From: Limivivens sp034101475
GTDB lineage: Bacteria; Bacillota; Clostridia; Lachnospirales; Lachnospiraceae
Length of the DNA stretch: 64,000 bases
Direction of reading: 5' to 3'
Assembly: GCA_034101475.1 (NCBI GenBank)
Contig: JAXEJQ010000038.1
Coordinates: forward strand, 1 to 64,000
Positions 16,437 through 25,633 of the stretch are shown here, piece by piece. The notes under the pieces were generated by a model. The model saw nothing but the letters and a program-made list of their open reading frames with translations, did no database searches and was not told where the DNA came from. The position numbers were made by a program, and so were the translations under genes. The number at the start of each line of letters is the position of its first letter. The stretch's first letter is position 1.

Positions 16437-17637
16437 GTAAAATCTCCTTTCCAACCTGTTCATACAGGGGTTTTCTTACTTTCTTCCGTGTGACCTCCAC
16501 CAGCTCCAGAACCGTCATATCCACCAGGGTGGTCTTCACCGGATCTTTACGCAGCTCGGCTGCGAAAAAATCCATGAGCTCCTTTCGGTATTCTTCGGAG
16601 TCCATATTGATAAAGTCGATGACAATAATGCCGGACAGATTCCGCAGCCGGATCTGCCGGGCGATCTCCCGGGCCGCTTCCAGATTAATCTTCAGGAAGG
16701 TATCCTGCTTCTGCCGACGGCCGTCAAATTTCCCGGTATTGACATCGAAAACAGTCAGGGCTTCTGTTGGCTGGACAATCAGATAAGCGCCGGATTTCAG
16801 CCACACACGCTCCTTCAGGGCACTTTCCAGGGCGGCCTCCAGACTGTAGAGCTTGATCAGCGGCAGGGTCGCATCTTCATAGAAACGCAGCTTGTCCAGA
16901 TCCTCCTTCTGGTACTGCTCCAGATATTCTTTGATCTTGGTGTAGAGAACCGGATCATCCGTCAGAATTTCCGTGAGGTTTTCCTTATAGGTGTCCCGGA
17001 GCGCCGTCAGCCAGGTGGCCGGGTTGTTTTTGTGAAGGATGCTGTAGCAGGTCCGGTACTTTGCCTTTGCAATCAGATTTTCATAATGGTCAATCAGAAG
17101 CCGGACTTCGTCCTGAAAGACCTCCTGGCTGACCTCCCTGGCGTTGGTACGGATGATAAAACCGAAACGCTCGTCCTCAAAGGGCGCAATCCAGGTACGC
17201 AGAAGCTTCTTTTCTTCGGAAGTCAGCTTGGCAGACAGGCCGATATTCCGGTTTTCCGTGGTCAGTACCACATAGTTTCCCGTAAAATTCAGGTTTGAGG
17301 TCACTGCAGGGGGCTTGGATTTTAAATTTTCCCTGCATACCTGAACCAGGAGTTCATCTCCGGGAACCATTTTTTTGGAATTTCCTTTTTTGGTGTAAAT
17401 CGGCGTTTTATTGTCTGACAGAGAATAATAGCACTGGATCCCGTTTTCAATTTCGATGAAAGCTGCCTGGATGTTGGAAACAATATTCCGGACTTTCCCG
17501 ATATAAATGTTTCCCAGAAGGGAATCCCGTTTCTCCTCGTCACAGTGCAGCTCACAGACCTGACCGTCCTCCAGAAGGGCGGTCAGGATTTTATCCTTTA
17601 AACGTACAAGAATCAGCTTACGGTTCAATTTCGTCAC
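16429..17637 (-). CDS. rng: Ribonuclease G/E family endoribonuclease
   Basis: This 402-residue protein processes rRNA and mRNA. It has the family start TKLNRKLILVRL, an S1-like segment (LLGNIYIGKVRNIV, QAAFIEI), the catalytic acidic motif FDVNTGKFDG and the second Asp in GIIVIDFINMD. GTG 17637 is the probable start; it overlaps the end of the upstream DUF2344 gene by 20 bp. The protein stops shortly after VTRKKVRKPLYEQ and lacks the CxxC zinc-link seen in E. coli RNase E/G, as in many clostridial homologues. The gene order radical SAM-DUF2344-rng is conserved in Clostridia. Confidence 0.93.
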   Translation of the reverse strand: MTKLNRKLILVRLKDKILTALLEDGQVCELHCDEEKRDSLLGNIYIGKVRNIVSNIQAAFIEIENGIQCYYSLSDNKTPIYTKKGNSKKMVPGDELLVQVCRENLKSKPPAVTSNLNFTGNYVVLTTENRNIGLSAKLTSEEKKLLRTWIAPFEDERFGFIIRTNAREVSQEVFQDEVRLLIDHYENLIAKAKYRTCYSILHKNNPATWLTALRDTYKENLTEILTDDPVLYTKIKEYLEQYQKEDLDKLRFYEDATLPLIKLYSLEAALESALKERVWLKSGAYLIVQPTEALTVFDVNTGKFDGRRQKQDTFLKINLEAAREIARQIRLRNLSGIIVIDFINMDSEEYRKELMDFFAAELRKDPVKTTLVDMTVLELVEVTRKKVRKPLYEQVGKEILHA

Positions 17638-18322
17638 CCAGACTTTCCAGTGAAACAAAGCCCTTTCCGGAAGGATCGGAGGCATAGACCTCAAGTCTGT
17701 GAATCTGCAGGGAAAAATCGGTGAGTTCAAATCCTGCAAAGGAAGCCAGTGCCTCCATGACAAGCTCCGGTTTGATATTGCAGGCACTTCCGGCGGAAAC
17801 CCGGAGAAACGCGCCTGTCCCTTCCGGCCGCATCTCGAAAATCAGCGGACGGATTTCGATTTCTTCTTCTTTTTTCTTGGTTTTCTTTACGATTTTAATG
17901 GAATCCCGGGCCATAAAGCCGGCAATTGCCGCCTGCCAGTTCCTGTCCGGCTCATAGCCTTCCCGGAAGGCTACCTGATAATCGGCAGCTGCCACCAGAG
18001 CCATGGCATTGCTGGATTTCCCTTCTGCCACCTGGCGGAAGCTTAAAATCTCCATGCCTTCTACCATAACCGCGTTGAGCCGTTCCACGGCTTCCCGGCT
18101 GGAAATGGGGGTATGAATTTCAATGTCCAGATATTCTCCGTCACTGGTCAGTCCCACACCCAGGGGATTGGCGAAGGACATGACCATATGGGGGCTGAAG
18201 CCCTCGGTATAGACGATGTCGATCCCAGCCCTGCGGATGGCTTTCTGGAAATAGCGCATAATGTCCAGATGGCCGATGAATTTCATGGCGCCGTTTTTGG
18301 AAAATTTAATTCTTACCTTCAA
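17618..18322 (-). CDS. Radical-SAM-linked protein, TIGR03936/DUF2344 family
   Basis: This protein of about 234 residues starts LKVRIKFSKNGAMKFIGHLD and has EGFSPHMVMSFANPLGVG, the family signature. Its biochemical role is not established; it is nearly always encoded next to a B12-binding radical SAM protein and sometimes fused to it. The TTG at 18322 has GGAGG 8 nt upstream and is preferred; GTG 18331 is too close to that site. It overlaps the radical SAM gene upstream by 17 bp and the rng gene downstream by 20 bp, which points to tight co-translation. Confidence 0.88.
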   Translation of the reverse strand: MKVRIKFSKNGAMKFIGHLDIMRYFQKAIRRAGIDIVYTEGFSPHMVMSFANPLGVGLTSDGEYLDIEIHTPISSREAVERLNAVMVEGMEILSFRQVAEGKSSNAMALVAAADYQVAFREGYEPDRNWQAAIAGFMARDSIKIVKKTKKKEEEIEIRPLIFEMRPEGTGAFLRVSAGSACNIKPELVMEALASFAGFELTDFSLQIHRLEVYASDPSGKGFVSLESLGDEIEP

Positions 18323-20171
18323 AGCAGACACCTCCCTGATATCTGGCAGCGCCGCAGCCTGCGCATTTTGCCCGGCAGTTTTGGGTTACCTCGGCACGTT
18401 TGGAACGCTCCCACTCCCGGAGCAGGAACTGCTTGCTCACGCCGATGTCGATGAAATCCCAGGGAAGGATTTCCTGGGGGCTTCGTTCTCTTGTGGTATA
18501 AAAATCAAGATCCAGCCCGGTCTCTTCGAAGGCACGGGTCCAGTATTCAAAATGGAAGGCTTCGGACCAGGCATCATACAGGGCGCCGTTTTCATATGCC
18601 CTTCGGATGGCTTTTCCGACCTTGCGGTCACCGCGTGCCAGCAGTCCTTCCAGAATGGTCACATCTGCCTCATGCCAGTTGTATTTGATACTCTTTTTGT
18701 TGAGCATTTCCTTGACCTCATGGTTGACGATCTTGGCCTTTCCAAGGAATTGATCCCGGTTGTTCATGGAAACCCACTGGAAGGGCGTAAAGGGTTTGGG
18801 TACAAAGAAGGAGGTACTGACGGTAATCTGGCATTTCCCGTTCCGCTGATCCTTCGGAATCTCATAGTAGCGTTCGGCAATCTTCTCCGCCAGATGGGCG
18901 ATCTCTTTGATATCCTCCTCTTCTTCCCCGGGAAGGCCCAGCATGAAGTAGAGCTTGACCTTGTTCCAGCCGCCCTCAAAGGCCTGCCCGGCGCCTTCCA
19001 GAATCACTTCCTCGGTGAGTCCTTTGTTGATGACATCCCGCATCCGCTGGGAACCGGCTTCCGGGGCGAAGGTCAGGCTGCTCTTGCGCACATCCTGCAC
19101 CTTGCCCATGACATCCAGAGAAAAGGCGTCAATGCGCAGGGAAGGCAGGGAAATATTGATCCCCTGGCCGTCAAATTCCTCAATCAGAAACTGGACGATG
19201 CCTTTCAGGTCGCTGTAGTCGCTGGAGCTCAGGGAGCTTAAGGAAATTTCCTCATGACCTGTATTTTTCAGCATATCCCGGGCGTACTCCTTCAGCATCT
19301 CCAGATCCCGTTCTCTGGTGGGACGGTACAGCATACCGGCCTGACAGAAACGGCAGCCCCGGATGCAGCCCCGCTGAATTTCCAGAACCACCCGGTCCTG
19401 AGTTGCTTTGATAAAAGGTACCACCGGCGCCTTTGGATAATAGGTGTCTGTGATATCCATCACAATCTGCTTCTGGACGGTTTCCGGAACGTCGTCTTCC
19501 ACAGGACGGAAGGAGGCGATGGTCCCGTCCTCCTGATAGGTAACCTCGTAGAGGGACGGCACGTAGATGCCGGGAATCTGTGCGGCCTTTCGCAGGAAGG
19601 CTTTCCGGCTGCCGCCCTGCCTCTTCCACTCCTTGTACAGATCCATCAGAGGATAATAAACGGTTTCCCCTTCTCCGATGTAAAACAGGTCAAAGAAATC
19701 TGCCAGAGGCTCCGGATTGTAGGTACAGGGTCCCCCGCCGATGACAAAGGGATCCCCTTCGCCCCGTTCAGAAGCCAGAAGCGGAATGCCGGACAGATCC
19801 AGAACCTGCAGAATGTTCGTATAACACATTTCATACTGGATGGTAAAGCCCAGAAAATCAAAGTCCTTTACCGGATCCTGGGATTCCAGGGCAAACAGGG
19901 GAATCTGTTTTTCCCGAAGAATCCGGTCCAGATCCGTCCAGGGCGAATAGACACGTTCACACCAGATATCCTCCCGTCGGTTGAACATATCGTATAGAAT
20001 CTGGATTCCCAGATGAGACATGCCAATCTCGTACACATCCGGAAAACACATTGCGAAACGGATATCCACCTTCTCTTTGTCTTTCATGACAGCGTTTACC
20101 TCACCGCCGATGTATCGGGCCGGCTTGTCAATTTTTAGTAATATTTCATCGTTTAGAGCTAGTTTCCGCAT
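18306..20171 (-). CDS. B12-binding-type radical SAM protein, TIGR03960 family
   Basis: This 621-residue enzyme has an N-terminal cobalamin-binding-like domain (FPDVYEIGMSHLG, GGGPCTYNPEPL) and a radical SAM core with the cluster motif CIRGCRFC at about residue 265. A C-terminal Cys-rich tail (CRAKCAGCG) could hold a second metal centre. Family members are of unknown function; a tRNA or ribosomal RNA/protein modification is often proposed. AAAGGAG precedes the ATG. It heads the operon with DUF2344, rng and gloA. Confidence 0.9.
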   Translation of the reverse strand: MRKLALNDEILLKIDKPARYIGGEVNAVMKDKEKVDIRFAMCFPDVYEIGMSHLGIQILYDMFNRREDIWCERVYSPWTDLDRILREKQIPLFALESQDPVKDFDFLGFTIQYEMCYTNILQVLDLSGIPLLASERGEGDPFVIGGGPCTYNPEPLADFFDLFYIGEGETVYYPLMDLYKEWKRQGGSRKAFLRKAAQIPGIYVPSLYEVTYQEDGTIASFRPVEDDVPETVQKQIVMDITDTYYPKAPVVPFIKATQDRVVLEIQRGCIRGCRFCQAGMLYRPTRERDLEMLKEYARDMLKNTGHEEISLSSLSSSDYSDLKGIVQFLIEEFDGQGINISLPSLRIDAFSLDVMGKVQDVRKSSLTFAPEAGSQRMRDVINKGLTEEVILEGAGQAFEGGWNKVKLYFMLGLPGEEEEDIKEIAHLAEKIAERYYEIPKDQRNGKCQITVSTSFFVPKPFTPFQWVSMNNRDQFLGKAKIVNHEVKEMLNKKSIKYNWHEADVTILEGLLARGDRKVGKAIRRAYENGALYDAWSEAFHFEYWTRAFEETGLDLDFYTTRERSPQEILPWDFIDIGVSKQFLLREWERSKRAEVTQNCRAKCAGCGAARYQGGVCFEGKN

Positions 20172-20599
20172 AAAACTCCTTTCGTTTTTGTAGAATATAT
20201 ATAAAAAAACTTCTGCTCTTCGTTTTCAATTTTTTCGAAAAACAGCCTGTTTTTTTATGGCTTTCAATCAGATTTGAGAGTGTGAAATGTACTGTTTTTT
20301 TCCTGATTTTTGTCCCTGCGTAACAAATTCACTTTTTCGGCTGCGCAGCACTATGCATAATTATGCGCTGTTTTGTGCTCCTGTATAAAGATGCATAGCA
20401 CTGAATAGCGTTATTTGACAGCATAAAACATGAATTTTTGATGCATATATTCAAAAAATAAGTTCTGCTTATAATATGTCATATAAGAATCTGATATTGC
20501 CTGATATGAAACAGCAGAACACATTCTTAAACAGCACACCAACCCACTATATTGTAAGCTTTTGGCGGAAGGAATTCAAGCAAATCTTTTTCCGGAATA
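20172..20599. other. AT-rich intergenic stretch
   Basis: No intact gene is visible. The stretch holds T-rich tracts, a short palindrome around GCATAATTATGC near 20355 and a TATAAT at about 20471. The TATAAT could be the promoter of the decayed tannase-like gene that follows, but no clear -35 is present. Confidence 0.5.
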
Positions 20600-20934
20600 C
20601 GAATATCCAGTATAAGATTTGTTTTTGGAATGACCACGGACTTGACGACCCGCTCATCCCGGTAGAAGGAACCATTGATTATTACCATCGCATGAGAGAG
20701 ATCCATGGGGGACAGAATTTCATTAATCAATTCTGCCGCCTCTACATAAATCCCGGAGACGGCCATGGCAACTGTCACACCAACGGTCCCGGAATGACAG
20801 AAAGCACCGGAATACAGGCATTGATGAACTGGGTAGAACATAATAAAGCACCGGAAAATCTTCCTGCTGTTCTCGTAAATCAAAAAAACGGAAAAACAAT
20901 CAGAAAAGGTATTGTAAAACCATGGCGGGTTTGA
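20600..20934 (+). pseudogene. Remnant of a tannase/feruloyl-esterase-family hydrolase (C-terminal part)
   Basis: The frame encodes about 110 residues that match the C-terminal end of tannase/feruloyl esterase-type alpha/beta hydrolases: GLDDPLIPVEGTIDYYHRM (the catalytic Asp region) and GDGHGNC followed by a Gly-rich turn and ALMNWVEHNKAPENLP (catalytic His region). The N-terminal nucleophile domain, several hundred residues, is absent and the upstream sequence is AT-rich with stops. This is therefore a truncated, non-functional copy of an exported or cytoplasmic esterase acting on plant phenolics. The identification rests on remembered family motifs. Confidence 0.65.
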
Positions 20935-20937
20935 GTG

Positions 20938-20973
20938 TAAAAACAATCAGGCTGCTGATGCCAGCAGCCTGAT
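20938..20973 (-). terminator. Terminator of the larE transcript
   Basis: On the minus strand ATCAGGCTGCTGG pairs with CCAGCAGCCTGAT around a tiny loop and is followed by TGTTTTTAC. Confidence 0.8.
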
Positions 20974-21047
20974 CAGCCAAATTCAATACAACCGGTGTAT
21001 CATCTTTCTCAATCGGAATTCGTTTTTGTTCAATTTGAAAGTGAATT

Positions 21048-21908
21048 TTATACTTGCGAATTCTTTCTGAGTGTTTCATTCATACTTCCGGTTCGATAAC
21101 CCAGAAGATCCAGTGTTACATAGGAAAACCCAAAACCCTGCAATTGTTCATAGATTTCTTTTCTGGTCTCTTCCTGCAGTATTTTTTCAAACTCAAACGG
21201 CAAGACCTCAATTCTTGCAATACTGCCATGAATACGAACCCTTACCTGATGAAATCCCATATTTAAAAGAAGCTGCTCTGCCCTGTCTACCATGGAAAGT
21301 TTTTCCTTGGAAATAGTCTCTCCGTAAACAAATCTGGATGACAGGCATGCAAAAGACTGCTTCTTCCAGGTAGACAGTCCCAGTTCCTTTGACAAAATCC
21401 TTATGTCCTTTTTATCAAAGCCGCATTCTCTAAGCGGGCTTTTCACTCCTAACTCAGCTACAGCCTGAAGTCCCGGACGGTAATCCCCATTATCATCCAG
21501 CTTGGAACCTTCCACAATTGCTTTGATGCCTTCTTTTTCCGTAATCCGGCCAATTTTTTCAAACAGTTCTCTCTTACACAGATAACAGCGGTTTTTCGGA
21601 TTTTGGCAAAATCCTTCTATTTCCAGTTCTTCGGATTCCACCACAATATGACGGATACCTTCCTTTTGGCAAAACGCCTTTGCTTCCTCCAGTTCCCTTT
21701 TGGGAAAGGAACAGGACATGGCTGTCACCGCGATGCACTTATCTCCCAACTCTTCATGAGCCACTTTCAAGAGGAATGTGGAATCTACTCCACTGGAAAA
21801 GGCTACTGCTGCACTTCCCAATGTTCTGATGTATTTTTTTAATGAGTTCAGTTTCTCTGTCTGCTGCTCAGACGGAGAAGGAATATCCATAAAGCCAGAT
21901 TCTCTCAT
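21048..21908 (-). CDS. larE: LarE-type ATP-dependent sulfur transferase (three-cysteine form)
   Basis: LarE inserts sulfur into the pyridinium precursor of the nickel-pincer cofactor of lactate racemase. The 286-residue PP-loop protein has SSGVDST at residues 38-44. It has Cys108 and Cys111 in NPKNRCYLCK and Cys188 in FACLSSR; three-Cys LarE proteins bind a [4Fe-4S] cluster that carries the transferred sulfur, unlike the single sacrificial Cys type. No larA, larB or larC is present in the window. The neighbours are tRNA-thiolation and transsulfuration genes, so it may serve another thiolation. The start has GGAG at 11 nt; an alternative ATG is six codons inside. Confidence 0.85.
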   Translation of the reverse strand: MRESGFMDIPSPSEQQTEKLNSLKKYIRTLGSAAVAFSSGVDSTFLLKVAHEELGDKCIAVTAMSCSFPKRELEEAKAFCQKEGIRHIVVESEELEIEGFCQNPKNRCYLCKRELFEKIGRITEKEGIKAIVEGSKLDDNGDYRPGLQAVAELGVKSPLRECGFDKKDIRILSKELGLSTWKKQSFACLSSRFVYGETISKEKLSMVDRAEQLLLNMGFHQVRVRIHGSIARIEVLPFEFEKILQEETRKEIYEQLQGFGFSYVTLDLLGYRTGSMNETLRKNSQV

Positions 21909-21937
21909 AATTCAATCAACTCCTGTGTTTACATCTA

Positions 21938-23095
21938 TTATATGCTGTCATAATCGTCCAGAAAATGATAGGCTATATCATCCTTATGATATCCGATTAC
22001 AGTTCTGAGATTGATATCCGTCACACTGTTAAAGATATTTGTTTCAATCACACTGCTGGTCTTTCGGAACTGTGCAATCAAGTCCTTCATCTCATCCCGT
22101 TTTGAACCACGGCCGCCTCCGCAACTGACACAGTTTTCCGTAAACCGGCAGGCGCACTGGATAAAATGCAGACCATTGGAATCTCTCCATGCCTTTATTG
22201 CCTCTTCTTTAACCAGATACAACGGACGGATCAGTTCCATTCCTTCAAAATGCTGACTGTGAAGCTTCGGCATCATCGTCTCCACTTTTCCACTGTACAA
22301 CATTCCCATCAGGATAGTTTCTATCACATCATCAAAATGATGCCCCAAAGCAATCTTATTACATCCCAATTCTTTCGCCTTAGCGTAAAGATATCCCCTT
22401 CTCATCCGTGCACACAAATAACAGGGATTGTGCTCGATCCCTGCTACCGTATCAAAAATATCACTGTGAAAAACAGTCAGTGGAATACCAAGAAGTTCTG
22501 CATTATCCTGGATGATTTTCCAGTTGTCATCATTATATCCTGGATTCATTACCAGAAATACTGCTTCAAAGGGAATTTTTCCATGCCGCTTCAATTCCTG
22601 AACCAGTTTCGCCAGAAGCATGGAATCCTTTCCCCCGGAAATACATATTGCAATCCGGTCGCCCTCCTGTATCAGCTGATATTCATTCAGTGCTTTCGTA
22701 AAGGGACGCCATATACTCTTTCGGAATTTTTTTATAATACTGCGTTCAATCTCAGCAGTCTTTTCCCTGCGCTTCTCTTCTGATTCTTTCTCCATATATC
22801 TTGAAAGAGACAGCTTCAGATATGCCCGGTATCCGCCGCTTATGTTTACCGCATCATACCCTTCTGCTTCCAGTTCTTCCGTATAAGCCAGGCTGCGTTC
22901 CCCTGTATGACATAAAAGGCAGACGGTTTTCTCTTTCGGCAAATCCATTTTTCTTTCACTCAACTGTTCCATAGGGATATTGACAGCCCCCGGGAAAGTC
23001 CCCCTCCTATACTGGTCTTCTGGTCTGAGATCAACAATACAGCAGGTTGACGGATCTATCCTTTCCAGTTCATCAATTGTAATTTCTTTCATCAT
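21938..23095 (-). CDS. Rhodanese-TtcA fusion, tRNA 2-thiolation enzyme
   Basis: This 385-residue protein joins a rhodanese domain (residues about 1-95, persulfide Cys62 in LCHTGERS) to a TtcA-like PP-loop ATPase (SGGKDS at 153-158). The catalytic part carries the TtcA cysteine pair PCYLCARMRRGYLY and another CxxC in ENCVSCGGG. TtcA makes 2-thiocytidine at tRNA position 32 with an iron-sulfur cluster. The fused rhodanese presumably hands over persulfide sulfur directly, which is inference. GGGAG is best spaced for the second of the two adjacent Met codons (23092). It lies 16 bp downstream of the transsulfuration gene. Confidence 0.87.
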   Translation of the reverse strand: MMKEITIDELERIDPSTCCIVDLRPEDQYRRGTFPGAVNIPMEQLSERKMDLPKEKTVCLLCHTGERSLAYTEELEAEGYDAVNISGGYRAYLKLSLSRYMEKESEEKRREKTAEIERSIIKKFRKSIWRPFTKALNEYQLIQEGDRIAICISGGKDSMLLAKLVQELKRHGKIPFEAVFLVMNPGYNDDNWKIIQDNAELLGIPLTVFHSDIFDTVAGIEHNPCYLCARMRRGYLYAKAKELGCNKIALGHHFDDVIETILMGMLYSGKVETMMPKLHSQHFEGMELIRPLYLVKEEAIKAWRDSNGLHFIQCACRFTENCVSCGGGRGSKRDEMKDLIAQFRKTSSVIETNIFNSVTDINLRTVIGYHKDDIAYHFLDDYDSI

Positions 23096-23111
23096 TTCTC
23101 CCGCCTGTGTT

Positions 23112-24308
23112 TTATAATCCGATTGCTTTCAAGGCCTGATCCAGATCACGGATAATATCGCCCGGATCTTCCAGTCCCACACTGAATCGGATAAATCCTT
23201 TCCGGAATACCTCCGGATAAAGATGAATCCTTTCATCATAACTTGGCTGTGGGAAAATAAGGCTCTCATCATGTCCCAGGGAAACAGCAAAGGTCACCAC
23301 CTTAAGAGCTGCACAAAAATGTTCCACCGTTTTGTCATCCGCATTCAATCCGAAAGAAATCACCCCACCATAGCCGTTTTTCATCTGTTTTTTGGCAGTT
23401 TCATGGCCAGGATGACTGGTAAGCCCCGGATAGGATACAAAGGTTACATTCTCCCTTCCTTCCAGCCATTCGGCAATCTTCTGTGCAGATTGGTTGATCC
23501 GTTCCATACGAAGAGGAAATGTAACAGATCCCCGGAAAATCTGCCAGGCATTAAATGGGCTGATCACAGAACCTACATTCACCTGCGCTTCATATCGGAT
23601 ACGATCCATTGTCTCCAGATCATCAGATAATATTGCGCCTCCCTGTGCATCACCATGTCCATTGATGTACTTTGTAATTGCTTCCACTACAAAATCGGCT
23701 CCCAGTTCCAGCGGTTTCTGGTTATAAGGAGAAGCAAAAGTATTATCCACTGACAAAACAGCACCGTTCCGGTGTGCGATTTCCGCTATGGCTGCTATGT
23801 CTGTGATTCCATTTGTGGGATTATCCGGTGTCTCAATATGAACCAGTTTTGTGCCCGGTGTGATTGCTTTTTTCACTGCTTCGAGATCCGTCATATCCAC
23901 CATAACTGTTTCCACCCTGAATTTGCGGTTGAAAAGCTCATGAAACATTCTGTATACTGCCATATAACTGACATTTGGATACACTACCCTGTCTCCTGTT
24001 TCCAGAAGGGTCCAGAATAAAGCATGCAGTGCCGCAACTCCGCTTGCCAGTACAATAGCATCATCCGCATCATGCAATGCTGCGATTTTTTCTTCCAGCC
24101 AGTGCTGGTTGGGATTCCCGTTTCTGGCATACATCAAAAGGTCTGTGGAAGAGTAATTGACCTTTGACAGATCATCCGGTAATTTGAAACTGTTTGCCAT
24201 ATGAAGCGGACGCCGGACAGCGCCTGTTTCCGCGTCATACTCCGTGCCCGTATGAATTGCCTGCGTTGTAATGTCATAGCCTTTATATTTATTCTTTTTC
24301 TTTGCCAT
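23112..24308 (-). CDS. PLP-dependent transsulfuration enzyme (cystathionine gamma-synthase/lyase or methionine gamma-lyase type)
   Basis: This 398-residue Cys/Met-metabolism PLP enzyme has SVDNTFASPYNQKPLELGAD before the PLP lysine in AITKYINGHGD, and YARNGNPNQHWLEEKIAAL near the N-terminus. The family covers cystathionine synthase, cystathionine lyase and methionine or homocysteine lyases; the exact substrate cannot be read from sequence by eye. Release of sulfide or homocysteine would suit the adjacent sulfur-transfer genes. ATG 24308 (MAKKKNKYKG) has GAGG about 8 nt upstream; an ATG at 24329 lies inside tcdA. It is part of the tcdA-to-larE operon. Confidence 0.88.
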   Translation of the reverse strand: MAKKKNKYKGYDITTQAIHTGTEYDAETGAVRRPLHMANSFKLPDDLSKVNYSSTDLLMYARNGNPNQHWLEEKIAALHDADDAIVLASGVAALHALFWTLLETGDRVVYPNVSYMAVYRMFHELFNRKFRVETVMVDMTDLEAVKKAITPGTKLVHIETPDNPTNGITDIAAIAEIAHRNGAVLSVDNTFASPYNQKPLELGADFVVEAITKYINGHGDAQGGAILSDDLETMDRIRYEAQVNVGSVISPFNAWQIFRGSVTFPLRMERINQSAQKIAEWLEGRENVTFVSYPGLTSHPGHETAKKQMKNGYGGVISFGLNADDKTVEHFCAALKVVTFAVSLGHDESLIFPQPSYDERIHLYPEVFRKGFIRFSVGLEDPGDIIRDLDQALKAIGL

Positions 24309-24318
24309 GTTTCTGTCC

Positions 24319-25098
24319 TCATCTTTCATTGTTTCTTTTTCTGTCTGTATACGTCAGATCCTTCACTACCTCGCCGGCTATGATAAGACCTGCCACAGAC
24401 GGAACAAATGCCACACTTCCCGGAATATCCCTGCGCTCCGTGCATTTATGTTTTGCACCCGGCGGGCAGATACAGTGGCTCCTGCAGCTAATGGACATAT
24501 CTTCCAACGGTCTGGTGGGTTTCTCTTCAGAATAAACGACCTTCAGTTCCTTCACACCACGTTTTTTCAGTTCTCTTCTCATCACTTTCGCCAGAGGGCA
24601 CATCTTCGTTTTATAAATATCCGACACCAGAAACGCACTGGCATCCAACTTGTTTCCTGCACCCATACAGCTGATCACAGGCACCTGTTTCTTTTTTGCC
24701 TGCATGACAATTTCCAGTTTCGCTGTGACCGTATCTACAGCATCCACGACATAATCATATTTTTCAAATGGGAAATCCTCCGCATTTTCCGGAAGAAAGA
24801 AACACCTGTGTACATTCACTTCCACATCCGGATTAATCTCCAGCATACGCTCTTTCATCACATCTGCCTTATATTTTCCCACTGTTTTTCTGGTGGCTAT
24901 GATCTGTCTGTTAAGATTGGTCAGACACACTTTGTCATCATCGATCAGATCAAAAGCCCCCACACCGCTTCGCACGAGCGCTTCACACACATAACCGCCC
25001 ACACCGCCGATTCCAAAGACAGCAACTCTGGAATTCTGCAATTTTTCCATCGCTTCTTTTCCAAGAAGAAGCTGTGATCTTGAAAACTGATTCAGCAT
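24319..25098 (-). CDS. tcdA: tRNA threonylcarbamoyladenosine dehydratase TcdA
   Basis: TcdA cyclises t6A37 of tRNA to ct6A using ATP. The 259-residue E1-like protein starts MLNQFSRSQLLLG and has the nucleotide-binding motif GIGGVGGYVCEAL, LNRQIIA and ISCMGAGNKLDAS, matching TcdA (CsdL) closely. ATG 25098 has an AGGGTGG site 6 nt upstream; the open frame further upstream runs into the repeat element and is not coding. In E. coli TcdA works with the CsdA/CsdE sulfur system, which fits the sulfur-transfer genes following here. Confidence 0.93.
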   Translation of the reverse strand: MLNQFSRSQLLLGKEAMEKLQNSRVAVFGIGGVGGYVCEALVRSGVGAFDLIDDDKVCLTNLNRQIIATRKTVGKYKADVMKERMLEINPDVEVNVHRCFFLPENAEDFPFEKYDYVVDAVDTVTAKLEIVMQAKKKQVPVISCMGAGNKLDASAFLVSDIYKTKMCPLAKVMRRELKKRGVKELKVVYSEEKPTRPLEDMSISCRSHCICPPGAKHKCTERRDIPGSVAFVPSVAGLIIAGEVVKDLTYTDRKRNNER

Positions 25099-25124
25099 AT
25101 AGACCACCCTTTCCTGTATAACAA

Positions 25125-25190
25125 TGATGTTGGGGTCAAAAGATGCCATACGGATTGTTCCGTGCTTCGCACTCCCACAATCCTGGCATC
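25125..25190 (-). repeat. Structured intergenic repeat, copy 3, in the tcdA leader
   Basis: On the minus strand this copy reads GATGCCA-GGATTGT-core-ACAATCC-GTA-TGGCATC and then a TTTTGACCCCAACATCA tail. It is nearly identical to copy 2. It lies between the tcdA promoter and start codon, in the transcribed leader, in the same orientation as the gene. Confidence 0.88.
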
Positions 25191-25251
25191 ATAAAAATAT
25201 ATTTCATGATTCATGTTCATACATTTTTCCTATCGTTTTAATATGATTTAT

Positions 25252-25280
25252 ATATTACTATTTTCGTTTTGTTTTGTCAA
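25252..25280 (-). promoter_or_regulatory. Promoter of the tcdA operon
   Basis: On the minus strand TTGACA (25275-25280) and TAATAT (25252-25257) are 17 bp apart, about 155 bp upstream of tcdA. Confidence 0.8.
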
Positions 25281-25323
25281 CAGGAAGGCTATCAATCCAA
25301 AGACTGGGGATGAAAATAAGCAC

Positions 25324-25367
25324 AAAAAGAGGCACTGACTATTCGAAAAATAATCAATGCCTTTTTG
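25324..25367 (-). terminator. Terminator downstream of the MarR remnant
   Basis: On the minus strand AAAAAGGCATTGATTA pairs with TAGTCAGTGCCTCTTTTT around a 9-nt loop. It is A-rich before and T-rich after, so it can work both ways. Confidence 0.8.
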
Positions 25368-25432
25368 TATACTGCCTGTCACCAAACATTCGTAATCCGC
25401 TTATTATGGTGTACCCGGAGCAGAGAAACGAG

Positions 25433-25618
25433 TCAGGTTGACAATGATAGGTACTGATGAATATTCTCAAAAATCCGCTCGTTGCACTGTTTCATAAATT
25501 CCAGCTCTTCCTGGGAAAGTCCCTGAAACATAATACGAAAAACTTCTTTCTGAGCGGCCTGTCCGTCTGTGATGATCGTCTGTGCCTTTTCACAGATGGA
25601 CAGATGGACGGTCTTCAA
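25433..25618 (-). pseudogene. C-terminal fragment of a MarR-family regulator
   Basis: About 55 residues (KTVHLSICEKAQ then VFRIMFQGLSQEELEFMKQ) look like the wing end and C-terminal dimerisation helix of a MarR regulator (typical pattern KTVHLTEKG and GLSEEELE). No DNA-binding helix-turn-helix precedes it and there is no ATG or ribosome binding site; the sequence upstream is the terminator of the DUF362 gene. It is most likely a decayed remnant. The stretch 25193-25698 otherwise holds only the tcdA promoter and two terminators. Confidence 0.55.
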
Positions 25619-25633
25619 AGAAATGTCAAGAGA

